From: a virus
DNA length: 29,826 nucleotides
IMG/VR virus record: IMGVR_UViG_3300035703_000332
Location: 1 to 29,826 of that record
Strand: one strand, 5' to 3'
In this document: positions 1 through 7,736 of the stretch, piece by piece
Position numbering within the stretch: the stretch's first letter is position 1
Layout of the letters: the number at the start of each line of letters is the position of its first letter
Notes under the pieces: generated by a model
What the model was told of the DNA's origin: nothing
Seen by the model: only the letters and a program-made list of their open reading frames with translations
Databases searched by the model: none
Made by a program: the position numbers and the translations under genes

Positions 1-152
1 ACCGAGAGATCGTGGAAGTCGAGGGAGTCGCTCTTGCGCTCGGCGAGCGTCTCGATCTCGAGGATGTTCCGGGCGATCGCCTCGATCGCCTCGTCGCGCT
101 TCTTCGTGGCGCGGTTCGTCGTGCGGGTGGGCTTGCGTGCGTCGTTCTTCAT
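1..152 (-). CDS. Small phage protein, DUF6900-like, 3' end cut by window
   Basis: The minus strand reads from an ATG at 152 with a strong Shine-Dalgarno (AAAGGAGA, 158-165) six bases upstream. The reading frame stays open to the window edge, so only about 50 residues are visible. The protein begins MKNDARKPTRTTNRATKKRD and is followed by a helix with the pattern EAIEAIARNILEIETL and then a segment ending SDSLDFHDLS. The IETL...SLDFHD pattern recalls small accessory proteins of phages and plasmids carrying a DUF6900-type domain. That match is from memory and is tentative. It is divergent from the packaging genes, so it should belong to an early or accessory transcript that continues beyond the left edge. 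Function unknown. Confidence 0.7.
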   Translation of the reverse strand, partial: MKNDARKPTRTTNRATKKRDEAIEAIARNILEIETLAERKSDSLDFHDLS

Positions 153-298
153 CGCGTTCTCCTTTGTTGCACCTTGGCGGCGCGGTGCACATATGGCCAT
201 GGCTCTGGCGGAACATCAAGCCCGGCAGTGAGGAAAATCGCTGCATTTGCCTTGATTGCTGCTACGTCCGCGATGAACGCCAATGTTTCGATTCGTGC

Positions 299-317
299 GG
301 GGGGGGGGGGGGGGGGG
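299..317. repeat. Homopolymer run of 19 G
   Basis: An uninterrupted run of 19 G lies in the divergent intergenic region, ending 17 bases before the ATG at 335. It is by far the longest homopolymer in the window. Possible readings are a phase-variable tract, a promoter-spacing element, or a sequencing or assembly artefact such as a no-signal G run. The sequence left of the run differs in character from the right. The 153-298 stretch holds no gene I can support, apart from a signal-peptide-like reading frame starting at GTG 228 that runs into the tract. Confidence 0.95.
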
Positions 318-334
318 ACAAATTGAAAGATGAA

Positions 335-550
335 ATGCAAGATGCTGGCGCAAAGCGCCTGAGCCCCACTTCGCTCTCGGTTTCCGACGCGTCGCGCCTT
401 CTCACGCGCGCCGGAGGCGAGGCGGTCGGCGAGGAGATGATTGCTGCCGACATAGCAGACGGCGCGCCGACCAATCCGGACGGAACGATCAACGTCGTGC
501 ACTACGCGGCGTGGCTCGTGATGAAGAGCCGGGAGGCGCTCGGTGGCTGA
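335..550 (+). CDS. Small DNA-binding-like protein (candidate small terminase)
   Basis: Encodes 71 residues from ATG 335. A TTG at 323 in the same frame is an alternative, and neither start has a good ribosome site. The protein is predicted mostly helical, with a segment around residues 14-60 (SVSDASRLLTR, then EEMIAADIADGAP, then INVVHYAAWLV) that looks like a compact helix-turn-helix or winged-helix unit. The same architecture recurs at the N-terminus of the downstream terminase, where RYVAWLAVRR matches HYAAWLVMKS. Its stop (548-550) overlaps the GTG of the terminase at 543. Position directly before the large terminase suggests a small terminase or packaging-site recognition role. That is inference from context, and no named family was recognised. 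Confidence 0.7.
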   Translation: MQDAGAKRLSPTSLSVSDASRLLTRAGGEAVGEEMIAADIADGAPTNPDGTINVVHYAAWLVMKSREALGG

Positions 551-2867
551 GTCGCCACGCATCGATCCGCGGCGGATGCGTCCGGGCGAGCTCTGCCGAG
601 TGCTCAACTCGACTCCGCTCGGCGAGGTCATCAATGAGCGAGTGCTGCAGCGGCATCGAACGAGCGCCGGGTTGCGCATCGACGATGGCAGCGGACGAGG
701 CATCGACTTGTTTCGCTACGTCGCGTGGCTGGCTGTTCGCCGCGAGCGTGGCTCCCATGTCGCTGCGGCCACGCAGCCCGCGGAGGCGGTCCCGCCGCCC
801 GCCCTATCCGGCTACGACCTGCATCGCGAGCGGGCGCGCCAGCGCAACGCGCAGCTCTCGCTCTCCGGACGCGACATCGGCGAGATACCGCCGGTCATCG
901 ACCAGGATCGCAAAGCCGACTGCAGGTCGAGCTTCCGAACCTTCTGCGAGCGGTACTTCCCGCAGACCTTCCAGCTCGCATGGAGCGATGACCACCTGCG
1001 CGTCATCGGCCGCATCGAGAACGCCGTCCTCGAGGGCGGGCTCTTCGCGATGGCGATGCCCCGCGGCTCCGGCAAGACGAGCCTCTGCGAGATCGGCTGC
1101 CTCTGGTCGCTCGTGTACGGGCACCGGGAGTTCGTGGCGCTCATCGGCGCGGACGAGGAGCACGCCGCGAGCATGCTCGAGTCGATCAAGGCGGAGCTGG
1201 AGAACAACGATGCGTTGCTGGAGGACTTCCCGGAGGTGTGCTTCCCGATCCGTGCGCTCGAGGGAATCCACCAGCGTGCCGGCGGGCAGCTGCACATGGG
1301 CAGGCAGACGCACATTGGCTGGACCTCGAAGGAGATCGTCCTTCCATCGATCGCCGGGTCTCCCGCCTCCGGGTCCGTAGTGAGGGTTGCGGGGATCACC
1401 GGGCGCATCCGCGGCATGAAGCACAAGCGCCCCGACGGCGCGAGCATCCGGCCGTCGCTCGTCCTGATCGACGATCCTCAGACCGACGAGAGTGCGCGGA
1501 GCCCGTCGCAGGTCTCGGCGCGCGAGCGCATCCTCTCGGGCGCGATCCTCGGCCTTGCCGGTCCAGGGCGGAAGATCGCCGGGCTGATGACGCTGACCGT
1601 GGTCTCGCCCGGCGACCTGGCCGACCGCCTGCTCGACCTCGAGCGACATCCGCACTGGCACGGCGAGCGGACCAAGATGGTCTACGCGTTCCCGACGAAC
1701 GTGGTGCTGTGGGAGCAGTATGCATCGATGCGCAGGGAGGAGCTGCGCGATGGCGGGAACGGTTCCAAGGCAACGGCCTTCTACGGCGAGAACCGGGAGC
1801 AGATGGATGACGGCGCGACGGTGGCATGGCCGGCACGGTTCAACCACGACGAGCTCTCGGCGATCCAGCACGCGATGAACCTGCGCATCGACAACGAGCG
1901 CGCGTTCTTCGCCGAGTACCAGAACGAGCCCATGGCCGACGAGGTGTCGGCCGCGATGGAGGTGTCCGTCGACGAGGTGATGCTCCGGACGAACGGGCTG
2001 AAGCGTGGGATGGTGCCTGCGGACGCGACGCACCTGACCATGTTCGTCGACGTGCAGGGCAAGGCCCTGTACTGGCTGGTCTCGGCATGGAGGGATGACT
2101 TCGCCGGTTCGGTGGTCGATTACGGCACGTGGCCCGACCAGCGGTCGGCACACTTCACGCTGCGAGACATCCGGCGAACGCTCCAGGCGGCGGCGCCGAA
2201 GTCTGGCATCGAGGGCGCGATCCGAAACGGCCTCGAGAAGCTCTGCGAGGAGCAGCTCGACCGGGAGTTCGCGGTTGAGGGTGGTGGGCGCATGCGGGTG
2301 AGCCGGGCCCTCGTCGACGCCAGCTGGGGCTCGAGCACCGACGTCGTCTACGAGTTCTGCGCCCGCTCCAAGTTCGCCGCGGTGGTGTCCCCGTCGCACG
2401 GCCGCTACGTCGGCGCGTCGAGCGTGCAGTGGCATGAGTACCGAAAGAAGCGCGGCGAGCGGACCGGGCTCCACTGGCGCGTCCCTGTCTCGCGCGGGAA
2501 GCGCTCGGTTCGGCACGTGCTCTACGACACGAATTTCTGGAAGAGCTTCGTCCAGGCAAGGCTCTCGATGGCCGTCGGAGATCCGGGCGCGCTGTCGCTC
2601 TTCGATGCCGGCCGAGACGGGCACCGCATGTTTGCCGAGCACGTGACTTCGGAGACCAGGACGACCGTGACCGCGCGCGGCAAGACCGTCGACGAGTGGA
2701 GGCTTCGGTCGCCCGGCCTCGACAACCACTACCTCGACTGCATCGTCGGGTCGGCGGTGGCGGCATCGATGCTCGGTTCGGCGATCCCGAGCATCTCCGG
2801 GGAGCAGGAGGCGCCCGCTCGGAAGATGCGGCTCTCGGAGATGCAGCGTGCAAGGAGGAGACGATGA
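543..2867 (+). CDS. Phage terminase large subunit
   Basis: 774 residues from GTG 543. This is the ATP-driven motor and nuclease that cuts concatemeric phage DNA and pumps it into proheads. Residues 1-75 form an extra N-terminal domain resembling the preceding small protein. The ATPase domain follows: Walker A PRGSGKTSL near residues 173-181 and Walker B LVLIDD near 306-311, with a TDESARSPSQ stretch just after. The motif FFAEYQNEP ends the ATPase half. The C-terminal nuclease half opens with TMFVDVQGKALYW, which carries the first acidic residue expected of an RNase H-fold nuclease, and has LDNHYLDCIVGSA near the end. The overall pattern is closest to GpA-like terminases, although subfamily assignment needs a profile search. 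The last residues are basic (RARRRR). The stop overlaps the ATG of the zinc-ribbon gene. Confidence 0.95.
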   Translation: MAESPRIDPRRMRPGELCRVLNSTPLGEVINERVLQRHRTSAGLRIDDGSGRGIDLFRYVAWLAVRRERGSHVAAATQPAEAVPPPALSGYDLHRERARQRNAQLSLSGRDIGEIPPVIDQDRKADCRSSFRTFCERYFPQTFQLAWSDDHLRVIGRIENAVLEGGLFAMAMPRGSGKTSLCEIGCLWSLVYGHREFVALIGADEEHAASMLESIKAELENNDALLEDFPEVCFPIRALEGIHQRAGGQLHMGRQTHIGWTSKEIVLPSIAGSPASGSVVRVAGITGRIRGMKHKRPDGASIRPSLVLIDDPQTDESARSPSQVSARERILSGAILGLAGPGRKIAGLMTLTVVSPGDLADRLLDLERHPHWHGERTKMVYAFPTNVVLWEQYASMRREELRDGGNGSKATAFYGENREQMDDGATVAWPARFNHDELSAIQHAMNLRIDNERAFFAEYQNEPMADEVSAAMEVSVDEVMLRTNGLKRGMVPADATHLTMFVDVQGKALYWLVSAWRDDFAGSVVDYGTWPDQRSAHFTLRDIRRTLQAAAPKSGIEGAIRNGLEKLCEEQLDREFAVEGGGRMRVSRALVDASWGSSTDVVYEFCARSKFAAVVSPSHGRYVGASSVQWHEYRKKRGERTGLHWRVPVSRGKRSVRHVLYDTNFWKSFVQARLSMAVGDPGALSLFDAGRDGHRMFAEHVTSETRTTVTARGKTVDEWRLRSPGLDNHYLDCIVGSAVAASMLGSAIPSISGEQEAPARKMRLSEMQRARRRR

Positions 2868-3055
2868 CGGGCGGGAACGAGGCGCGCCAGCCTGTCGGAT
2901 TCGTCTGCCGGGGATGCGGGTGCGGCCATTTCGAGGTGGTGCGCACGGTCCGGCAGCAGGGCGGTCGGGTCAAGCGCGAGCGGCGGTGCCGCAACTGCGG
3001 CAGGCGGATGGCGACGGTCGAGACGCCGGTCGTGCCTCCGGCAGCGGAAAAGTGA
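2864..3055 (+). CDS. Small NrdR-like zinc-ribbon protein
   Basis: 63 residues from ATG 2864, overlapping the terminase stop (ATGA) and preceded by AAGGAGGAG, a strong ribosome site. The core has one cysteine pair in VCRGCGCGHFEVV and a second in RRCRNCGRRMATVE, separated by a charged strand (VRTVRQQGGRVKRE). This arrangement resembles the N-terminal zinc ribbon of NrdR-type regulators, without the ATP-cone. It probably binds one zinc ion and may contact nucleic acid. Being locked between terminase and portal genes, it may assist packaging or head assembly, but nothing in the sequence proves this. Confidence 0.85.
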   Translation: MTGGNEARQPVGFVCRGCGCGHFEVVRTVRQQGGRVKRERRCRNCGRRMATVETPVVPPAAEK

Positions 3056-3056
3056 C

Positions 3057-3338
3057 ATGGAAAGTGCTACCGGTAGCAAATCTTCGCCCCAGACATGGAA
3101 TCCGGGCGGATTTGCCCCGCTCTCGCGTGGGTACCGGATGGATGGGCTGCCTCCAGTCTCCGATCCCGACCGCCTCGCCCTCGAGGTCGGCTTGGTGCGT
3201 GCGGCGGATCGTGACGACGCAGTCCAGGTTGCGTGGGTCGCGCACCTCGAGGGTGCCGACCCACGCCTCGCGGTGAAGCGCTGGTGGATGTCGCTGCTAA
3301 GGCAGCGTGCGCGGGAACGGACGAACAGGGAATTCTGA
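3057..3338 (+). CDS. Unknown protein between terminase and portal
   Basis: 93 residues from ATG 3057, one base after the previous stop, with a weak purine-rich stretch (GGAAAAG) upstream. The N-terminal third is Pro/Gly/Ser-rich and probably flexible. From about residue 36 (VSDPDRLALEVGLVRAADRD) the chain becomes helical, ending in a basic tail (RWWMSLLRQRARERTNREF). The stop overlaps the ATG of the next gene (TGATG at 3336-3340). It uses the GC-rich codons of its neighbours and fills the only space between them, so I regard it as real. No family is recognised. Confidence 0.7.
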   Translation: MESATGSKSSPQTWNPGGFAPLSRGYRMDGLPPVSDPDRLALEVGLVRAADRDDAVQVAWVAHLEGADPRLAVKRWWMSLLRQRARERTNREF

Positions 3339-3553
3339 TGGCAGAGACGAACAAGTCCGCGACAGGGATCTCCGAAGCGATACGCGAAGTCGCGGCAGGG
3401 CCCGCATCGGCGTCGAACGATGCGGGCTCCATCACTCAGCAGAACCTCAAGGATCTGATCGAGGCGGAGAAGTTCCTTTCTTCGGCCGCTGCCTCCCGTC
3501 GCCGAGGCTTCGGAATCAAGGTCAGCAGGATCGTCCCGCCGGGCGCATGCTGA
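3338..3553 (+). CDS. gpW-like head-tail joining protein (candidate)
   Basis: 71 residues from ATG 3338. The size and the position immediately before the portal match lambda gpW and its relatives, small proteins that join the portal ring to the tail connector. The C-terminal half has the typical layout: a helix QQNLKDLIEAEKFLSSAAA, then a basic turn SRRRGFGIKVSRIV and a short PPGA tail. Gp W-type proteins likewise show a DLxxxIxxxE helix followed by RRRG. The N-terminal 30 residues are low-complexity. The stop TGA overlaps the portal start (TGATG). The family call rests on length, position and this short pattern. Confidence 0.65.
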   Translation: MAETNKSATGISEAIREVAAGPASASNDAGSITQQNLKDLIEAEKFLSSAAASRRRGFGIKVSRIVPPGAC

Positions 3554-4983
3554 TGGGATTCTTTGACTCCATCTTCGGTCGCCGCCGCGACCAGCGCCGC
3601 CCGGTGATGGTGCGCGCCAAGTACGACGCGGCCGCGGACAGCCCGGAGAACAGGCGCCACTGGGCGAACGCGGACGCGCTCTCCGCCGACGCGTCGCTTT
3701 CCGCATCCGTTCGCAAGCGTCTGCGTGAGCGTGCGCGCTACGAGGCAGCCAACAACAGCTACGCCCGCGGGATCATCCTCACGCTCTCGAACGACGTCGT
3801 GGGCACCGGCCCCCGGTTGCAGCTGCGTACGGAAGACGCTGAGCTGAACCGGCGGGTCGAGGACGCCTTCGATGCATGGGCGACGCACGTCAGGCTCGCC
3901 GACAAGCTTCGATGCATGCGCGCGGCGCGCGCAGAAAGCGGCGAGTGCTTCGCGGTGCTCGTTCAGAACAGCGCGCTTCCCGGGGAGATCAAGCTCGACC
4001 TGCGGCTCGTCGAGGCCGACCAGGTTGCTTCCCCGTCCGGGGCGCTCGTGGGCGACGGCACCGTGGACGGCATCGAGTTCGACCGCTTCGGGAACCCGGT
4101 CGCGTACCAGCTGCTGCGCGCCCATCCTGGAAGCGGCTCTTCCCTTGCGATGCAGGCCGACCGCGTTCCGGCGGCGAACGTCCTGCACTACTACCGCTCC
4201 GATCGCCCGGGACAGTCGCGTGGCATCCCGGACATCACTCCGGCGCTTCCGCTCTTCGCGCAGCTCCGCCGCTACACGCTGGCGGTCATCACGGCCGCCG
4301 AGACCGCAGCGAACATCGCAGGCACAATCGAGACCGACGCTCCTGCCGACGGTGCCGACCAGGTCGAGCCGCTCGACCTCGTGGAGCTCGACCGCAACAG
4401 CCTGCTGACCATGCCTGCTGGCTGGAAGATGAAGCAGGTCCAGGCCGAGCAGCCGACGACCACCTACGGCGACTTCAAGCGCGAGATCATCAACGAGATC
4501 GCCCGCTGCCTGAACATGCCGTTCAACGTCGCGGCCTGCAATTCGGCCTCATACAACTACTCGAGCGGACGTCTCGACCACCAGACGTACTACCGGTCGG
4601 TCCGGATCGACCAGCAGCACATGGCCGACACGGTGCTTGACCGCGTCCTCCGTGCGTGGCTGGACGAGGCGATCCTCGTGTCCGGATTGATCCCGCCTCA
4701 GATGCGAATGGCCGCATGGCCGCATGAGTGGTTCTGGCCCGGGCAGGAGCACGTCGATCCGGCGAAGGAAGCGAATGCGGCTCAGACCCGTCTCGAGACG
4801 CACACGACGACGCTGGCCGCTGAGTTCGCGAGGCAGGGGAAGGACTGGGAGGCCGAGCTTCGCCAGCGTTCGCGCGAGATCGCGCTGATGCGAGAGCTCG
4901 GGCTCCCGCTCTCCCAGCAGCAGCCTCAGCAGCAAAACGCCCCGGCGATTGCGCCGGATGGAGCAAACGATGAATCAGAGTGA
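3553..4983 (+). CDS. Portal protein (lambda gpB-like)
   Basis: 476 residues from ATG 3553, which overlaps the previous stop. An ATG two codons upstream at 3547 is equally possible, and neither has a clear ribosome site. This is the dodecameric ring at the unique head vertex through which DNA enters and leaves. It has the order expected of lambda-type portals: a basic N-terminus, RYEAANNSYARGIILTLSND (about residue 60-80), VGTGPRLQLRT, then AESGECFAVLV, LDLRLVEADQV, a VDGIEFDRFGNPVAYQLL strand pair, the RPGQSRGIPDITPAL loop, and YGDFKREIINEIARCLNMPF followed by NYSSGRLDHQTYYRSV. The last 60 residues become Gln/Ala-rich. Full length for the family and no defect seen. Confidence 0.95.
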   Translation: MGFFDSIFGRRRDQRRPVMVRAKYDAAADSPENRRHWANADALSADASLSASVRKRLRERARYEAANNSYARGIILTLSNDVVGTGPRLQLRTEDAELNRRVEDAFDAWATHVRLADKLRCMRAARAESGECFAVLVQNSALPGEIKLDLRLVEADQVASPSGALVGDGTVDGIEFDRFGNPVAYQLLRAHPGSGSSLAMQADRVPAANVLHYYRSDRPGQSRGIPDITPALPLFAQLRRYTLAVITAAETAANIAGTIETDAPADGADQVEPLDLVELDRNSLLTMPAGWKMKQVQAEQPTTTYGDFKREIINEIARCLNMPFNVAACNSASYNYSSGRLDHQTYYRSVRIDQQHMADTVLDRVLRAWLDEAILVSGLIPPQMRMAAWPHEWFWPGQEHVDPAKEANAAQTRLETHTTTLAAEFARQGKDWEAELRQRSREIALMRELGLPLSQQQPQQQNAPAIAPDGANDESE

Positions 4984-6946
4984 GCAGCCGAAGAGAATCC
5001 AGCTCAGCGCTGGCGTCGAGTTTTCCATTCCCCAGGAACCGGCACCGCTGGGGACGGACAGCGTCGTCGCCGCGGCCGGCGCGGGCACCGGCGAGGCGGC
5101 GAAGCTGAAGTCGTTCCGCATGGTCGCCTACACGGGCGGCGCGATGGACGTCGGATTCGGCCACCCCGTCGTCGTCGACCTTGCCGGCATGAAGGTCTCA
5201 TCGAAGCCACGCCCGATCCTGCTGCAGCACAACCCGATGCTGATCGTCGGCCACACGGAGTCGATCGATGTCAAGGGCTTGCACGACCACGCCGAGCTCC
5301 GCGTCTCGGGCGTGATCAGCGGCGCTGGTGACGCAGCGCAGTCGGTCATGGCCGCGGCGGCAAATGGATTTCCGTGGCAGGCATCGATCGGCGCCGCCAT
5401 CTCGAAGGTCGAGTTCGTCGACAAGGGCGACGCCGCCGAGGCGAACGGCCGCCGGTTCAAGGGTCCCGTCTACATCGCGCGAGCATCGCAGCTCGGCGAA
5501 GTCTCGTTCGTCGCGCTTGGAGCCGACGACAACACCAGTGCATCTGTGGCCGCAAGCGCGGCCGGAAATGAGGATTCGATCATGGCAGAATTGAAGGCTG
5601 AAGCGACCACGACCACGGCGCCGAGCGCGCCTGTCGTCGACGGGGCTGCGGTCACGGCGCAGATCCGCGCCGAGGCCGCTGCCGAGAGCGCCCGCATCGC
5701 GGGCATCCGCAAGGTCTGCGCCGGCAAGCACGGCGAGATCGAGGCGAAGGCCATCAGTGAGGGCTGGGACTCGACCCGGGCCGAGCTGGAGGTGCTGCGC
5801 GCAGAGCGACCCGTCATGGGCGCGCCCGCCGCGCACGTGAAGGATGCCGAGCTCGGGACCGAGGTCCTCGAGGCGGCGATCTGCATCTCCGGGCGCCTGC
5901 CCGGCGTGGAGAAGAGCTTCTCCGAGAAGTCGCTCGAGGCGGCCGAGAAGCGCTACCGCCGCGGGCTCGGCCTGCAGGAGCTCCTGCTCGAGGCAGCGTG
6001 GGCCAACGGCTACACCGGCCGGACCGTCCGCGGCAACGAGCGTGCAGTGCTCCAGGCCGCCTTCAGCAACATGGCGATCCCTGGCATCCTGTCCAGTGCC
6101 GCGAACAAGTTCGTGCTGTCTGGCTTCATGGCAGTCGAGAGCTCGTGGCGCGCCGTCGCCGCGATCCGGTCGGTGAGCGACTTCAAGGCCGCGCCTTCCT
6201 ACCGCCTCAACGGCGGCTTTGAGTACGACGAGGTCAGCCCTGCTGGCGAGCTGAAGCATGGCGAGGCGTCGGAGACGTCCTACACCAATCAGGCGAAGAC
6301 CTACGGAAAGATGTTCTCCGTGACTCGCCAGGACATCGTGAACGATGACATGGGCGCGCTCACCGCGCTTCCCATGCGCATCGGCCGCGGCGCGGCGATG
6401 AAGCTCAACAAGGTGTTCTGGAGCGCGTTCCTGAACAACTCGAGCTTCTTCACTGCCGGTCGCAACAACCTCGTCACCGGCGCCAACAGCGCGCTCGGCG
6501 TCGATGCCCTGACCGTCGCCGAGCAGAAGTTCCTCGACCAGACGGACCCGGACGGCAACCCGCTGGGCATCGCCCCCGCCGTGCTCCTGGTGCCCACCGC
6601 CCTGAACGCGAAGGCCGCGCAGCTGATGGCTTCCACCGAGCTGCGTCCCGCCTCGAGCGCGAAGGACGTGATCGCCAACCCGCACGCCGGGAAGTTCTCG
6701 GTGGTCTACAGCGCCTACCTGTCGAACGCCGCCCTCACCGGCAACTCGTCGACGGCGTGGTACCTGCTGGCCAACCCGACGGACATCGCGACGATCGAGG
6801 TCGCGTTCCTCAACGGCGTCGAGACCCCGACGGTCGAGACCGCGGACGCGGACTTCAACGTCCTCGGCATCCAGATGCGCGGCTACCACGACTTCGGCGT
6901 GGCGCTGCAGGAGTACCGCGCGGGCGTCAAGAACGCCGGCGCCTGA
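4970..6946 (+). CDS. Prohead protease-major capsid protein fusion
   Basis: 658 residues from ATG 4970, chosen because GGAG at 4961-4964 sits six bases upstream. An ATG at 4958 is in frame. Residues about 40-200 read as an HK97-type prohead protease: AYTGGAMDVG, then PILLQHNPMLIVGH with candidate catalytic His87, WQASIGA with candidate Ser139, and the closing LGEVSFVALGADDNTS. A helical, Ala/Glu-rich linker (about 205-290) may act as scaffold. From about residue 320 the chain reads as an HK97-fold capsid subunit: AAFSNMAIPGILSSAANK, FKAAPSYRLNG, YGKMFSVTRQDIVNDD, and a C-terminal FGVALQEYRAGVKNAGA. It should make the procapsid, with the protease cut off during maturation. No separate scaffold or protease gene exists nearby. 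Confidence 0.9.
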   Translation: MNQSEQPKRIQLSAGVEFSIPQEPAPLGTDSVVAAAGAGTGEAAKLKSFRMVAYTGGAMDVGFGHPVVVDLAGMKVSSKPRPILLQHNPMLIVGHTESIDVKGLHDHAELRVSGVISGAGDAAQSVMAAAANGFPWQASIGAAISKVEFVDKGDAAEANGRRFKGPVYIARASQLGEVSFVALGADDNTSASVAASAAGNEDSIMAELKAEATTTTAPSAPVVDGAAVTAQIRAEAAAESARIAGIRKVCAGKHGEIEAKAISEGWDSTRAELEVLRAERPVMGAPAAHVKDAELGTEVLEAAICISGRLPGVEKSFSEKSLEAAEKRYRRGLGLQELLLEAAWANGYTGRTVRGNERAVLQAAFSNMAIPGILSSAANKFVLSGFMAVESSWRAVAAIRSVSDFKAAPSYRLNGGFEYDEVSPAGELKHGEASETSYTNQAKTYGKMFSVTRQDIVNDDMGALTALPMRIGRGAAMKLNKVFWSAFLNNSSFFTAGRNNLVTGANSALGVDALTVAEQKFLDQTDPDGNPLGIAPAVLLVPTALNAKAAQLMASTELRPASSAKDVIANPHAGKFSVVYSAYLSNAALTGNSSTAWYLLANPTDIATIEVAFLNGVETPTVETADADFNVLGIQMRGYHDFGVALQEYRAGVKNAGA

Positions 6947-6964
6947 GTCAGTCAATGAGATCAC

Positions 6965-6990
6965 GGGGGCGGGCAGAGATGCCCGCCCCC
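6965..6990 (+). terminator. Strong hairpin after the capsid gene
   Basis: A perfect 10-bp GC stem (GGGGGCGGGC / GCCCGCCCCC) with a six-base AGAGAT loop sits 19 bases after the capsid stop and 25 bases before the next gene. No T run follows, so it is not a canonical intrinsic terminator. It may attenuate transcription or set the 3' end of a stable capsid mRNA, changing the ratio of capsid to downstream connector proteins. Confidence 0.6.
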
Positions 6991-7015
6991 TCAACCACGA
7001 AACGAGGAATCGAAC

Positions 7016-7348
7016 ATGGCAACTTTCGTTCAGGACGGCAAGACCATCGACTACACGCCTTCGGGCAGCAACGTCGACGCCGGTGGCGTCATCGTCATCG
7101 GCGAGCTCGTGGCCCTCGCGCCGCGCGCGATCAAGGACGGCGAGCTGGGTCAGCTCATCATCGAGGGCATCGTCTCCTTCCCCAAGGCGACGGGCGGCTC
7201 CACGGCGATCGCGATGGGCGCCAACGTGTACTGGGCTGGAGCGACCGGCGTGGCGACCACCACCGCGACCGGCAACAAGCTGATCGGCAAGTGCATGAAG
7301 GCTGCCGCCGACGGCGACGCGACCGTGCTCGTCAAGTTCAACCAGTGA
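7016..7348 (+). CDS. DUF2190-type capsid cement/decoration protein
   Basis: 110 residues from ATG 7016, with GAGGA about seven bases upstream. The sequence fits the DUF2190 family, small beta-rich proteins encoded directly after the capsid gene that bind the outer shell and stabilise it in place of lambda gpD. Diagnostic stretches are YTPSGSNVDAGGVIVIG (residues 14-30), IKDGELGQLIIEGIVSFPK, then MGANVYWAGATGVAT and KLIGKCMKAAADGDATVLVK at the C-terminus. Length is typical for the family. It is separated from the capsid gene by a strong hairpin, so expression may be set separately. Confidence 0.88.
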   Translation: MATFVQDGKTIDYTPSGSNVDAGGVIVIGELVALAPRAIKDGELGQLIIEGIVSFPKATGGSTAIAMGANVYWAGATGVATTTATGNKLIGKCMKAAADGDATVLVKFNQ

Positions 7349-7364
7349 TCCCGTGCAGGACCTG

Positions 7365-7736
7365 ATGGCCAAGGCGGCTGCCTTCATGGCGGACATGACC
7401 GACGCGCACATGTCGCGGCAGGTCATGTACCACCGTGGAGGCGACGCCGTCGAGCTCAGGGCGAGCGTCGGACGCACCGCCTTCGAGGTCGACGACGGCC
7501 ACGGCATCGTCAGGTTCGAGTCCAGGGACTACATCGTGCGTGCCGACTCGCTCGTCCTCTCCGCGGGAGTGACCCTCCCGCGGAGAGGCGACCGGATCAT
7601 CGAGCACGACCGCGACGGAGCGGCCACCGTCTATGAGGTGGTGAACCTCGCCGGCCAGCCGGAATGGCGCCCTTGCGACACGTCCCGCCGCCTGATCCGC
7701 ATCCACACGAAGCTCGTCACCAGCCCAGGGCAATGA
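7365..7736 (+). CDS. Head-tail connector / stopper-like protein
   Basis: 123 residues from ATG 7365, preferred because AGGA lies four bases upstream. A GTG at 7353 in frame lacks a ribosome site. The N-terminus is a short helix (MAKAAAFMADMTDAHMSR). The rest is beta-rich: VMYHRGGDAVELRASVGR, FESRDYIVRADSLVLSAGVTLPRRGDRIIEHD, and a C-terminal EWRPCDTSRRLIRIHTKLV. The RGDRI...YEV...W...RRLIRIHTK pattern and the position after the cement gene fit the small head-closure or stopper proteins that cap the portal. A 14-bp perfect hairpin (7556-7588) lies inside the coding sequence. The stop overlaps the next ATG. Exact family not certain. Confidence 0.72.
   Translation: MAKAAAFMADMTDAHMSRQVMYHRGGDAVELRASVGRTAFEVDDGHGIVRFESRDYIVRADSLVLSAGVTLPRRGDRIIEHDRDGAATVYEVVNLAGQPEWRPCDTSRRLIRIHTKLVTSPGQ
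7556..7588 (+). other. 14-bp perfect hairpin inside the connector gene
   Basis: Left arm CCTCTCCGCGGGAG (7556-7569), loop TGACC, right arm CTCCCGCGGAGAGG (7575-7588), with no mismatch. It lies in the middle of the connector coding sequence. The stem would be very stable in mRNA and could stall ribosomes or RNA polymerase, or protect a processed transcript end. No T run follows. Confidence 0.85.

Noticed and set aside
804-2729. Long minus-strand reading frame of 641 codons opposite the terminase
   Set aside because: It is antisense to the terminase, rich in Arg/Pro/Ala, with no coherent domain, and arises because GC-rich codons leave few stop codons on the opposite strand.
5198-7507. Minus-strand frame of 769 codons opposite the capsid and DUF2190 genes
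   Set aside because: Same cause; the plus strand holds a convincing protease-capsid fusion with motifs and ribosome site.
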